Part shown: positions 33,160 to 46,600 of the stretch, one piece after another | How positions within the stretch are numbered: position 1 is the stretch's first letter | How the letters are laid out: every line of letters begins with the position of its first letter | Assembly (NCBI GenBank): GCA_963580455.1 | Contig: OY756957.1 | Span: 30,286,501 to 30,350,500, forward strand | Direction: 5' to 3' | From: Euonymus europaeus | Lineage: Eukaryota > Streptophyta > Magnoliopsida > Celastrales > Celastraceae | DNA: 64,000 nt | The notes under the pieces: model-generated | Told to the model about the DNA's origin: nothing | Database searches by the model: none | What the model saw: only the letters and a program-made list of their open reading frames with translations | Program-made: the position numbers and the translations under genes

Positions 33160-34694
33160 GATCCGAAGTTATTTGGGCCGAATTGAGTTTAATTTCATTT
33201 CAGCCCAAAATTTAGTTTGTTTACAATTGGGCTACAGTGAAGGCCCAAGATGTCTTATTAAACGGACCCGGGAACAGAGAGATATCCGTAAGGCAGCCAT
33301 CATCATTTCGTATAAATTTGAAAATAAAAAATAAAAAATTGTTTTGAAAAGGGAGAAAAAAAGGAAAAATATTATGTTCCCAGCACCCTAATTTGCCGTC
33401 AAAATTACACGGGAGACAGAGAGTGTCCTGCGTTAAAGCGAAGTAGAGAAGTTGAATTGAGATCCGGTTCGTTGTTTAGTGCTGCTGTTAGATTAGATTC
33501 AAGTTTCGCACTATAGCGTTCCCCTTCCTTGTATGGGCTTTGGCATTAGTTCAATTGATTTAAGGAGTTGAATTGATTGGATCTTCTTCAGAGATTTAAT
33601 TGGAATTACTCTGTCTGTTTCTTGTAGCTGAGCCGATTGGGTTGTTGAATTTCGTATTGTCTTGTTATTATATTGCTGAAGATGGGTGGTTCGACTTTTT
33701 TGTTGAATCGCTCTTGTTCATATTCGTCAGACGTATGACTAGTCCTTCCGTATTTATATTTTGTTTAGTGAGGATGCAACATTTTCAGTTAAAATTAGAA
33801 ACCCCATAATCTTTTTTTTTTTTGGTTTGATGTTTAGGGAATAAAAGGGACGATTAGATCGAGATTTTACGGATAAAGAAATATGTCAAATGCATTTCAG
33901 GAGTTCATTTTACCTTGTGGCTTTATTTCATAGTATGGTGTATTTTTGCAAGTGATCGAAGAATATAAGCTAACTGAAATTGAGCACTTGTGGAGAATTA
34001 TGAAGGCTGACAGGGAGGTTATTGGTCAGGGCTGCCAATGGTATTACTTTTTAGTTCTAGACAGTGTTCTAGATTCTAACGATTAGACTTACGATTTGGG
34101 AACATGACTGCTGACTTAGCTTTTGGGGTTTTGCTTGACGTTCCTTTAGAGCTTAATATTATGAATGAACTAGAATTTTGTACACGGAGTTTGAAAACTT
34201 CAAGGAGTTATTGCGATAGATGTTTGGAGGGATTTTGAGCAGTTTTCGACTTCTAGTATATTTTTACTGCCAGAAGTCTGCAATCAATAATATTATTGAA
34301 ATGAAAATCCGTGCTTGAAAATGTTTTGACCTGTAAGTTACTAAATCTTATCTTATTTTGGTTGTGGTATAAAATGATGATCTTCTCGCTTTGAACCCAA
34401 CTCTTGGGCATTTCACATTTTGAATGTTACGTTGGTGTTTAATGGAACGAACTTTTGGTGGAGCAGCTAAAGTTTTAATGTTTGCCAAATATGTTCATTC
34501 GCGTGTTGAAAATTTTCAATGTGCTTCATCTGGAAGTAAATTTTGCTTCCGATTCTTTGCCAATGAATTTCAGTGAACTGAAGTTTGTGCTTGTTTTGCA
34601 GGCTCATAACTTGCTGCTTCCTTAAACTCTGCAGCCATACTTTTATATACAATACTATTTGGAACCATTCTCTAATTGGGAATAAATATAGGAG
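33160..34694 (+). promoter_or_regulatory. Ceramidase promoter, leader and probable 5' UTR intron
   Basis: TTTGGGCCG near 33172, TTGGGCTA near 33229 and AAGGCCCAAG near 33242 are site II-type motifs. The leader probably begins near 33400. A TTGTTTTGCAG acceptor at about 34600 followed by GCTCATAACT suggests a 5' UTR intron of about 1 kb. Short open frames between 33600 and 34500 look spurious. The stretch 31979-33159 to its left shows no gene. Confidence 0.5.
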
Positions 34695-35992
34695 ATGGAT
34701 GAAGGATTATCAAGCTTTTGGGGTCCAGTCACATCCACAATTGAGTGTTGTGAGACCAATTATTCCCACTCTTCTTATATTGCGGAGTTTTACAACACCC
34801 TGTCAAACATTCCAACCATCATTTTGGCACTTGTGGGCCTTATAAATGCATTACGACTGCGGTTTGAGAAGAGATTCGCAGTTCTTTACATATCTAATAT
34901 GATACTTTCTATTGGGAGCATGCTATATCATGCTACATTGCAACAAGTGTACGTGTCATTTTCATCTTTTTTTTTGGTTGTTCCTTTGCATTATTGATTT
35001 CTTTAGCATTGGCAAACTAAATTTATTAGGCCGGTACCTTTGCAGAGTTTTTAAGATTTTGTCCTTTCAAGTCTCTCCTCTTTTTTCTTGAGGCTGGGCT
35101 GTTTAGATAGGTGAATGTTGGAGACTGTATCAGTGACCACCCTATTAGTATTACATGAAACTAGAATTGCCTAGTCTTTATCTGAGTTGACAAGAAGTAG
35201 GCTAGGGTCTTCTGTTTTATTTCCAACAAAAAACACACCGCCACCCCTCCCCCCCACCCACACCACCAACAACTCCCCCCCAAAAAAAATTTCTCCCTCT
35301 GTTTTGTTGGGGTTACGTGCACATTGGACATATAAACAACAGCAAAACATATTTGTAGTAATAGTAATTGTTGTCCTGTTGATGATGTTGACTTTTAAGC
35401 TTGAGATTCAATTCATTGCTGCATTTTCTCATTGGCTGTCCAGAGCCGCATCTGAAAATTGTTGAAATTTGTTTGCAGGCAACAACAGGGTGATGAAACC
35501 CCTATGGTATGGGAGATGCTCCTATATATGTACATTCTCCACTCACCAGATTGGCACTATCGAAGTACAATGCCCACCTTCCTTTTCCTCTACGGTGCTC
35601 TCTTTGCTGTTTTGCATGCAGTGATACGATTTGGTATTGGCTTCAAGGTGCATTATGTAATCTTATGCCTCCTTTGCATCCCTCGAATGTACAAGTACTA
35701 CATTCGAACTGAGGACGTGTCTGCTAAGCGGCTTGCGAAGCTCTATGTTGCAACTCTTTTTCTAGGTACCATGTTTTGGCTATGTGATCGGGTTTTTTGT
35801 AAGCAGATATCAGGTTGGCCTGTCAATCCGCAGGGTCATGCCTTGTGGCACATCTTCATGGGTTTTAACTCCTACTTTGCAAACACATTCTTGATGTTTT
35901 GCCGTGCCCAACAACGGGGTTGGGCTCCGAAAATTGTCCATTTCATGGGGGTTTTGCCTTACGTGAAGATCCAAAAGCCAAAAACGCAATGA
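34695..35992 (+). CDS. Alkaline ceramidase
   Basis: Alkaline ceramidases cleave (phyto)ceramide to a long-chain base and fatty acid in the ER/Golgi membrane. Exons 34695-34948 and 35479-35992 join at CAACAAGT|GCAACAACAG, in phase, giving 255 residues, the length I recall for the Arabidopsis enzyme. Signatures: MDEGLSSFWGPVTSTIECCE at the start; NYSHSSYIAEFYNTLSNIPT; GSMLYHATLQQ with the first catalytic His; then DETPMVWEMLLYMYILHSPD, and NPQGHALWHIFMGFNSY with the His pair that completes the metal site. Seven or so hydrophobic helices are visible and the C-terminus is IQKPKTQ. The gene converges on CDS with about 690 bp between stops. Confidence 0.95.
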
Positions 35993-36685
35993 TAGAAAAA
36001 AGATTCATGTGCTTTTCTCTACTTCAAGGCACGGAAGTCCTTTTTGTTTTATAAGAAAGGTAGTCAGTCCAGCTTTTTGCTTTTCTGGGTGGAGCTTAAG
36101 AAAGCTGAATCTGCTTTTTATCTGGCATGAAATTTTCATTGTTAGAAGTAGGATATGTACAATATCTATATGCCATTTGGGTTTTGGGCAGTCAGTAGAA
36201 TCAGTACTAGATTCTTTATGCTTGAATGAATACTCGTAGATTTTCTGTCTGCTTTATAGACATGAAATTGTTTTTAAACGCTCTCATGGATTCACGAATT
36301 CTGGTTATGTTGGTAATGCTTTTAGTTGGACTGAAAATTTGCAAATTTGTTTTCCTTATTAATCCCTTCTTTTGATTTATTCTGTTCTGTCGTGCCATTG
36401 TTTTTCCTTGTTTGGCCGATAAGATCATGTTTCTGGAAGGATCTATTTCTTGCACCAAGCCACCAATTATAACATGCTCAAGCAGGAGTCCCTGTAAGAA
36501 TATACTATACAGAGTATGCTCACTAAAAAATGACTCCACCTAACTACTGAAATCGAAAACAGGAAAGACTACTACAAATTAAGGTCTTTCTTCCATCTGC
36601 GACGCCACCATGTATATTACGTGTTCCGCTTGGATTTTGAGGTCCAGGAGATGGAGGAACGGGAAAGCGATGACCAAAGAAAACC
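35993..36685. other. Convergent 3' spacer between ceramidase and CDS
   Basis: The 3' UTRs of both genes. Open frames here carry no recognisable motif. Confidence 0.5.
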
Positions 36686-39600
36686 TTAAGAATGTTCAGT
36701 CAGCCTGTCCTGGATGATCTCCCCAAGCTTTGTGTACAAGGCATACTGTTCCTCGAATGTTAAGTTTGCCAATATCTGGAAAGAAAAAGTAAACCCGTCA
36801 ACACCAACTAGATTTAATGTCTCTGGATAATATAGATGAAGATTAACAGAGATTAATGTGAAAACATACCTGATCCAAGATTGTTTCGACAGTAAGGCTT
36901 GGAGACGCAACAAATGACTGATGGTAGATGTATGCAAAGACGGCCATAACCATCTACATCAAATGATTAAGTTAATCGGAGCTTAATCAATCCCTGCCTT
37001 GATTAATTAGAAACACTTAATCACAAAATAGAAACACTCATCTCATCCTCTCGATCACAAGATAATTACAGGACAAAATAGAACCCTTGTAAATCTCATC
37101 TCAGCTCACCTGGCAATCCATTCTATCTGTAATCCCACCATGTCCAGGAATACTATCACCAAAATCCTGCGACAAAGGAAAGGGAAAACGCTTAAGTAAT
37201 GGCATCAAGAAATACAGAGCCATCCACACCAGCTATGACCAGCAAAGCATCAAAAGTGCACCTTGATCTTAAAAGCCCTTTTAAAGCCGCTAGCGAAAAA
37301 GCCTCCGAAAGGTGCTATTATCGATGCAAACAAACCAAGACATAGAGCATGCCATTGAAGAGGCAGAATATATATCTCTGTCCAAGGAAACTGCATAAGA
37401 GAATAGCAACCTCAGGAAAATAAAAATTCCTAAAATTGAAAAATTAAAAGAAATTGAATTTATAAACACAAAATCAAAACTGCATAAAGAACTTCTAAGT
37501 CTTATATTGCAGATTGAATGTCATGCTTCAAAGTTCAAATTATCAAAAGCAAAATAACGAATGAGAGTTGTGAACAAATGTCCCAGGGATGTAACAAACC
37601 AAACACCACAAGGATACATCGGTGCAATGGAAAAAATGAAATAATAAAATCACCATGCACATGTTACAGAGTTAGGACAATAAATGACCAACTTCTGACA
37701 AAAGCATACAGCAAAATGAAAACGTAGTCCAACTCTCTTCCTACGAGCATGGGACACTATGCAACTCTTTTATCACATTCAATAAGCATAAACCTGGTTA
37801 CAATCGGCAGAAACTTGGTTACATGCAATTCCAAATCCAAACAAACATCAGGTACTCACCCATTTGGGAAACCATCCAGGAAAAGTATAATGCTCCGGCT
37901 TAAATACTGGCCCAGGATCACAATAAAGCCAACCGGTAGATAAATCCTGCAAGTGTTACGCACAGTAAACATTACCACAAATTTCTTTCAAACATAAGAA
38001 GTATATTTCTAGTGCATCCCTTAGTCATATATTAAGCAAATACTATACCTTCCTTGGACATGTCATCCACTGAAAACGCCCCATCATATTCGCAAGCTGC
38101 ATAATGAGAACAAAAAATCTTTCATGAGAGAGAGGGAGAGGAAAAAAAAAAGAATGTGAGAATATGGCCCAAACCTAACTATCATTTCTATCCTAACATA
38201 ATGTTACGCTTAAGTATTTTTGGATCATTTGCTGTTCCTGTAGGCAAAGGAAAAATCCATCAATTTCTCATTGTTGGTATTTCTATGTGATTTAACAAAG
38301 TCCTTTTCCCCCCCATTATTCCTAATGTCTCTTTGAGAAAAATTGAATCACAAGTGTGGAACTTAAGAGATATTTAAATGCAGAAACATGGCATGAAGAA
38401 ATATGAAGCACGCCTTAAACTGTTACATTGAAAATGCTTAGTTACAAACTGCTTGAGAGGACAGGAAGAACACAAATTGTAACAGATTTCTGAAGTATGG
38501 GTTTGGCTGAGTGCATAGCCAACTAAACCAGTTAGCATATTCACATAGGACTCTTGGGCATGAAAATAATACAAAAAGACCTTAAGGTTGCATTTAATTA
38601 AAAAGATGAAGAAAGCTATGCTCACCACAAAAGCAGATATAATAGTTGTAACAGATGCTCCAATGAATCCCTCCCAAGTTTTCTTTGGGGATATCTTGAT
38701 TAGAGGTGTTCTCCCAAAGAAAAATCCAAAAATATAAGCAAATATATCATTGATGACAATAAGCGTTGCTGGAAGAAGAAACCTGCATTATCATGAAGGA
38801 AAAAAACCAAGAGAATACTAGAAGTGATGTAATCAAACCATAAAAACATTCAGTTGAAGGGTCACGTTTCTTATTTTTTATGTTTTGTTGAGGGAGAAAG
38901 AGAAGGGGACGGCTTCAAACCTTTACCACTAGACTTCAGGGTCAGTCAACATAAAGAATGTTACCAATGAAGAAGAAAAAAACTTAAGGGGAATGATATT
39001 CATGATAAGCACTCAAAAAGCTTCTTATATAACCTTATATCTAGACAATCATATTAAAGATCATCGGAATTGGAATTCTAGGCAAACTGTTAGGGATTTG
39101 ATTTTTAGTAAATGGGAAGAGATAATGCCACAAAAAATTATATAGTAAATATGCAACTGAAAAATTTATCAAGGAGAGAGATTAATGTAATATCAAGTGA
39201 TACAAGTAAGAAATTACCAGATAATTCCTTCAAAAATATTGGCTACAGTAAAAGATGACTGTGTAAATACCACAATCAGAATCATGTGTGTCCATGCATA
39301 TTGGCCAAATTGATACTTGTACATCTTCTTCTTCAGTGTAAGAATGAACCACATAAAACCTAAGCCAAATTTCACATTAAAAAATACTTTCAGAAACTCC
39401 GCATCATAGAACAAGTCAGGAAAAATTCTTTAGAATAAATCATGAAAATTCAGTAGGACTTTTTTAAAGTAAACTTTCATGTATATAAATACATAAATAT
39501 GAACAGCAATATCATTTATCATTATCATTTTCTATCACTGAAGTATGAGAAAAGAGGTATTGGATTTAAAAAAACAGCCAAAGCATAAGTCTATAGTTAC

Positions 39601-40519
39601 CTGCGATATATAAAGAATAACAGATGACCATATGATACTTGATGAGGCTGCTCACAATACGATACAAAAACTTGTCTGAAGCAGGTACCGTATTGGCAAG
39701 CCGTTGACTTAAAATGCGGCCATACACAAATAGCATTGCAGTGAAGAAAAAGTGCCTGATACAGAATGGAAGAGTTTAAAATATAGAAGTTCAAATGACA
39801 CGTGTAAAACCCACTTGAACAAAAATCCAGTTTTATTTAAGGTAACTGATGGCAGGACACTCTTCAGAGAACATGTGGAAAGTAAAGGAGTATTCTTACC
39901 AATTTAATAGCCTAAATCCTGGGAGATGTCTATCTTCATGTGCTTTCCTGAGCAGATTAAACAGCTCCCTTGCCATAAAGATTTGTATAACTACCACCAT
40001 TGCAGTGATATATAGATGGCCCATGTAGACAATAAATGCAAAACCCCCGATCATCCATAGAGTGGAGTATGCACGAATTAAGAATGACTTATATTTACTT
40101 TGATCATCAACAAGCAAATGGCCTCCATTTTCTTTGCTAGGCTCCGGAATCGCCTGAAAACCGATTCAGATGTAATTGAGAAAATTTCTACTCCAAATAA
40201 CAATGCAGCACACATAATTGGATGCAAGCATTAATGCAAATGATTAATCAAAAATAAATCACAACAAGGCAGAACAGATAATAGTGTGAGGGAGAAAAGA
40301 GCACAGCAAAGATTACCCAAATATAAATGGCAAAGTGATCAAAAACTCCCAAAAAAATGCCATATGTACTACATATTTATATTCTCTAAATTGGTTGATG
40401 AAAAATAAACAAATAACAGCATATTAATTTTTTTGGTAACTAACCTCTTGAGAGCGCCTTCGATGCCTAGTCCGGGCAGTAGGCGTTGATACATTTCCAG
40501 TAATATTATCCTTTTGCAT
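36686..40519 (-). CDS. CDP-diacylglycerol synthase (phosphatidate cytidylyltransferase)
   Basis: The enzyme converts phosphatidic acid and CTP to CDP-diacylglycerol, precursor of phosphatidylinositol and phosphatidylglycerol, in the ER. Eleven coding exons: 40519-40445, 40153-39900, 39755-39601, 39359-39218, 38782-38626, 38096-38049, 37946-37860, 37390-37262, 37166-37110, 36953-36870, 36775-36686. All phases agree and give 425 residues. The family signature spans the exon 8/9 border: [10 protein letters not shown] then [17 protein letters not shown]. Other matches: [50 protein letters not shown]. It resembles plant CDS1/2 (eukaryotic, ER type), not plastid CDS4/5. The start Met ([20 protein letters not shown]) is the first in frame after the acceptor. 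A 5' UTR exon near 41720-41800 is likely, leaving a leader intron of about 1.1 kb. Confidence 0.95.
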
Positions 40520-43500
40520 CGAGGCAGTTTCTACCTTGCTCAGCTACAGGTAATTGAAAAGAACAAAAGAACCCACATATAACGCAGTGCAGAATTTTTT
40601 TTACCTGATGCATCAAATGACATAAAAAAAACAATTAGAGAAATACTTAGGAAAGGCAATAAAAGTTTATATTGATGAAGCAACACCTATGAGCTAACAA
40701 GCCAAACATACCCTTTTAAACTAACAGTTACAAACAAAATAGAAGATGTGAGGACCAGCTTATGTCAGTCACAAACTCAAATGCTATATACTATATACGG
40801 TCAGGTCCTAGCTCATTCTTAAAATGGGCATATACTCATTTAACCAACTGCCCAGGTGAAACCCATTATTCCTACATTAAACATAAATGCAGCATCCAGC
40901 AAGTGAAAGAGGCCACTTATGTTTTGCATGGCGCAATCGTGCTTGCAAACACACTGGTTAAAATCCTTTAACAGAAGATGGCAATTCATAATATCTAAAA
41001 CAGCCTAACCCAGGCTACCCCATTTTTTCGAATTTTCCCGGGCCGGCGAGTAGTTAAATTCAAACTTTTCCAAAACCCACTTTACCCTTCACCATATGAT
41101 TGAAGATGAAAGGAAAACAAGCGAAGTGAGGGCATATCCTCTTAGTTTAAATGACAATAACAACACAGCTACAACTGCAGCAACGGGAAAACGAACAAAA
41201 TGCTAGTTCTGCAATGGGTCCTCCATGAGCTTACCCACCAACTCAAATCAAATCTCAATACCAAAATGAGAACAATTAAGCCGAAGTCAATTACTTCCAA
41301 CTCACCAGTAATTACCAATCACACGTCCAACCTCGTCACGAGTAAGCAACTTCTACTACTCATCCTCGATACTTCCACTGTAATTAACGAGATTCAAACC
41401 CCTTGAACATCACTTTATAATCAACGAATTTCACTTCAACGAAAATTGAAAACCTCCATATAAAACGAAATCAACAAACAGAGTATTAACAGAAAGCCAT
41501 AGTAATATTCAACCATAAACTCCTACAACTTAAAAAAATATCTCCATAAAAAACCCAACTTATTTGAAGCCAAATCAGAATCAGCCCAATCCATCATCAC
41601 AAAACCAAACTAAACCAAACCAAGGATAATGAACCAATGTAACCTTTCATCGAACACAGCGTAGCCAATACATAAATATACAATTACACAGCCGAACGAG
41701 AGGAGAAAAAGAATAGCAACCTGTTCTAGATAGCCGCAGTAGCAATGCGAGAGGGAGTAACTGAGGGACGACAGAGATGATGAGAAGAGAATGTAAAACA
41801 AAAGAGTCTCTTCTCGTTGCTAATTTTATGGAATCCCCAAATTGAACACCTGTCGAAAATTCTTCCCCTTTTTAAAAGTTATTCACAACTTTGCCCTTAC
41901 TCTCAAGTAAATTCTTTATTCTTATTTCCATTACACGTGGCGGGGTAACAAGTGTGTACTCGGATATAATTGATTGGATGGCTGAATAATTTGTTAAGGG
42001 AAATGGTATTTAAACCCTTTAACCAAACCCCACATTTGTTTAATAATATGTTTTTTTCATCCAAATTAGTGTTAAATATTTTTGTCTTAATACTATTCTA
42101 CTCTTATTTATTAGTAATTATACCCACATTTTTAGTAACCTTATTTCTGGCCACATTTATCTAACAACTATGATTATTACTATTTTTTCAATTATTACTG
42201 ATTTTTTATATGTATTCTAAATTTTTTTATTAATTTATATTTTTTCTACTAAAACATCATTTTATTTTGATTTTTCTGCAGTTTTTTGTTGTTTTTCAAT
42301 TAATACTGAGTATTTTTTTTGTTTTTCAATAATTTATGTAAAATAAAAAAAGTTTACGCTATACTTGTTATTGAATATTTTGTTTGTATCATATATGTTT
42401 GTTAGCCTTTATTATTTTTTTCCTAATAACTTTTTCCTCCTTCTTTAAAATGATGTCTTATTAGAAAAAAGCTAACAAACTTATATAATACAAACAAAAT
42501 ATTCAGTACCGAGTATGTACGTAATCTTTTTTTATTTTACATAAATTATTAAAAAAAAATGAAGAGATGACCACTAATATGACCACGCTAGATCATTAAT
42601 TCTAATCAATTGGTTAAAAAATAAACTTCAAAAAAAAAAAAAAAAGTAGTCTTTTAGTGCATGTCCAACCCTTACTATCGACTTCATGATTTCTCCTATT
42701 TTAACCCAAAAACATATGTTAAGTTATCTTATCTATATTTTAACACTCTTTCAACTACGTGCCCATTTTTAGTTTTTACATTACCAATCAAACATTCAGC
42801 TACTATTAAGTTTAAAACTCATTTGCCATGTCACTTATAAATATGTGATAGTAAAAGGAGGCCTAAATATGTAATTTTCTGAAGTAGAAACTCACTCAAT
42901 TATATGAAGGTCTAGAACACTCAACAAACCCACCATTCATGATAAAAGGCCAGCTCACTTGGATTCTCTCGTCTTATTTGGCGCTTTTGACAATCGAAGA
43001 AAATACAAAGAGAATCCCATTGATACTGTATTTCTCAACTTGTTCTCTCTATCTCTCTCTAGTAGTTTACAGAGAGAATTCATTAAACCCATTCTGATAT
43101 CACCACCAATCTTTTGTTGTCCAGGTTGGGTAAAATTCAAGTTTGTTGTTCTTTCATCAATGCCTCGTCATGGTAATTGGAGATGAGAAACAAACCCAAG
43201 AAAATTTCCTCCATTTAAAATGGAACCAAACAACAAAAAATTAATAAATAAATAAATAAATTGTGTACTACTACATAAACACCATCAAACAAATCAAGAG
43301 TCAATGATCAGATGGAAGCAATGCTCAGCAAGTTCTACAAGAAATACCCGATGGATCTGTTTCAACAAAATGCCTTTTGAATGCCTGTAAGATGTTTTCA
43401 CCATCAGATGATGGTTGCATAGTAACATTTTCATATCATGTATAACATAAATAAATCACACATCTCATTATTTACACAAAGGAAGAAGAAACACAAAATG

Positions 43501-43677
43501 TTGTCGATGCAAGAAAAGGTCAATTAAACATATACTGGTACTGGTACATTAGATCAACAGAACCTTTGACGGTACTATTTGAGGCTCCAACATAATGAGC
43601 AAGTAAAAAATTCTTCCAATTGCAGTTTCAAGGCTGTTAAGAGTCCGCGACCATGTTGAGCCATCAGGATTAAATCA
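40520..43677. other. CDS leader region and gene-free spacer before TFIIF alpha
   Basis: 40520 to about 41820 is the CDS leader with its intron. From about 41830 to 43677 the sequence is very AT-rich with no gene. It holds the long hairpin at 42325-42553, and its right end is the TFIIF alpha 3' UTR. Confidence 0.45.
42325..42553. repeat. Long inverted repeat (arms about 85 bp)
   Basis: 42325-42410 (TTCAATAATTTATGTAAAAT ... ATTTTGTTTGTAT...GTTTGTTAGC) and 42467-42553 are near-perfect reverse complements separated by about 56 bp; the pairing partly continues into the loop (TTTTTTCCTAATAA / TTATTAGAAAAAA). There is no coding potential. It is either a small foldback MITE or the source of a hairpin RNA. 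Confidence 0.85.
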
Positions 43678-46600
43678 TCATTTATCTTTCAGTACAATGT
43701 AACCAGTCTTGTTATTAGTCTTAGTCTTTTGAATCTTAGAAATTCTCTTCAGAATATCTGCAAAAGCTCTCTTGTCCTGCACACCAATGACTTCATCCAC
43801 TTAGAAAAGAGGAAGGCATACATTAATTTTTCAGAAAACAGTACCCACCATAGTTGTTTGTTTGCTTCTTTTATTTTTTCAGCAGGTTCTGACAAATACA
43901 GGTGACAAACTGACAATGTTGTTTTACAATTATTCAAAGTGAAGGTGGAGGCAAAATACATATGCGTATAAGGTCTTTGTGTATTTGAATTCCATAGAAG
44001 GATAACAGTGTTTTCATAAACCAGGCTCTTTTCTAGCACTGAAAGCACTTTTTTCCCCCATTTAAGTATTTTTCCTACAACTCTGACATTGATATTAACC
44101 CATAGCTTAAACATCAAAACAATCCATAAGAAAATAAACCTGAACAATTTAAAGTACTTACAAAAATAACAAAAAAATTAAGCTAGCCCAATAGGAATGA
44201 TAATCTGTACCTCTAAGCATTGCAGTCGTGGCTTGAACTTTTCAACGAGATTTTGGGTGGTCACAGGTGTCTTTTGCATTAAGACAGCCCTGATTTCATC
44301 TTCAGTTACAGGCTCGGTAGATGATGTTGAGCCTACTTTCGATGATGATTGTGTGGGTGCTGTAGCACCTTTTGGGGGCACACTACCTTTAGAGGCAGGA
44401 AGATTTTCATTTTTAGCAGACAATTTTAATTCCTGAGTCATAAACAACAGAATTAAAGGAGAATATATCAAACACAATGACAAAATTTCACACTGAGACA
44501 GAGTTAGCTGAAAAAAATTAGTCTTAAGGGAGTCCCCAAACAATACGAAAGGAAATGCTCACGGAGTAGACTAGCTATATATAAAAAATTCAACAAGAGC
44601 AATAACCTACATTTTCTGTCTTAATCTTCTTTGCAGGTGCTCCATTATGTGCTTTCACATCATCACCATTTGACTTTCTCTTTGTTTTTGCTGACTTCGA
44701 AGATGGGGTTCCTCGTGCAGAACCAGATGGTGCTGGCTTTGATGGGCTAATGTCAATAGATTCTTCCTTCAGTGCATCTTTTTGTTTGGGAGCTGGTACA
44801 GGAGAAAAGCTCTCATCTTCCATCTGTTGGGTCCCAAACAAAGAGGGACCACGGATGAGATGAGTGAACCGCATATTTATGTTATTCAACCACAAAGAAG
44901 GTAAGAAAAAAAATCCAAATAACTTCAGGCATCACTCTTCAAAAGTACGAAGAAACAAACCGAAAATGCAAAATGCATCATTCTTCCTAAAACATGCTCT
45001 ACTTCAATACAGAAAAATGGGAAACCAAAGAAGGACCTCATTAAAGATCTAATGCTTAGTCATTCAAATGAGCGTATTAGCTTATCCGTGAATGGGAAAA
45101 AAAATATTTTAGCCTTTATTTTACTTTCTTTCCTTATGTGAGTGGCTGGGAATAAAATTCGTACATCGTCATCGTCATCGTCTTCTTCCACATCAGAGTC
45201 ATCCAGACCGGCAGTCCTTCCGAGTAATTTCTTCAATTCTTTTCCAGAAGAGCTCAGTTTTGTTTCCTCGTTTTCTTCGTCTTCCTCGTCTTCATCCTGT
45301 AATGACACATCAAGGCACTATTGCAGTATACATTTGTACGATGTACTAGTTCAAGCAACATTTCGGCAATTCATGCATTCCGTGGATAAATGAAAAGCAA
45401 AAGTACCCCTCTGGCATAAGACAGTCAACGGCACAAAAAACAAAACAAACATATAACAAATGGCAACATAATTAGCAAGGTACAAAATTACCAAAATAGT
45501 TTACTGATAGATAACCAGACACAACAAATGTCTAGATACCGACGGGAATTCACTGTGATACAAAGGGTGGCTAACAGAACTTTGAGTGATGTAGTTAGGT
45601 AACACAGAAGCTTTAGAAGTACAGCAAGAAGAAAGCCAGATAACTAGACAAGAGCGAGTAGCAGTAAATATTTTAAACAAAACTTCAACTAACTAGAACT
45701 GGAAACAGGGGTCTGGGAGGTAATACAATATTGATAGAAGCTACTTCTTTTAAACCGCATTGAATTTGGTTCAGAAAGAACACGTCAAATGTGGGACTAA
45801 GGCTAGTTCGTTAGTGGAGGCAAGAACAACTAAGTGGTCCAAAATAAGTACTCTACAAATTTCACCAATTAATTAGAGGATTGGCTAATGTAAAGAAAAG
45901 AATCCCTCCATAATCATGTATAAGCTACGTGGATTCCAAGTCTTATCAACATAGATGAGCTCAAAAAGCCAAGTATGGTCACAAGCTTCAATGAGCCAAC
46001 CTTAACTGTGTTCAGTGCCAAAATGCAAAAAACCAAGAAACCAAGTTCCCAGTTAAGTGCTTGACTAGAAACTAAACGCACATAAGTCATCATACCAAAC
46101 TGAGCTTGTTACAGGTCACCAAACAAGATATTTTTTGAATGACAAAGCAATGCGACAATGAAGCAAGGTCATAAGGCCTACAGCCACACAAATTCATGTG
46201 TTACAGAATGTAGAAAACAAACCTCTTTTATTTCCGGAGGAGCAGGAAGTTCGGGGGCCAAGTCTTCCCGTTCCTCAGGATCATTACCAACAGCTTCATC
46301 ATCGTCTGTAAATATTTCTTCATGTTCCCAATCATCACCTAAAACATAAAAAATTGCCAAACAAGAAACATTTGTTATGCCCGCCATTAGGTGAAAACGA
46401 TACCTTACAAATGAAGACAGATAATAACAAATACTTCATTCCTATTTTCTACACACTTGAAATAAAGGTTCTTCACAGGTCAAAATACAATGCTATATTT
46501 TCATACTACAATCATTTTTTTAAAGAAAAGTCAATTTATTAAAGCACCAAGAAGGTGCAGAGAAGAATTACAGACAACGATTACTCAACTTAGCTGCATC

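Noticed and set aside
42955..43186. Overlapping open frames on both strands near 43 kb
   Set aside because: Composition follows a CT-rich repeat stretch; no motif and no splice partners.
45142..45393. Ser-rich plus-strand open frame
   Set aside because: It mirrors the acidic Asp/Glu tract of TFIIF alpha exon 6 on the other strand.
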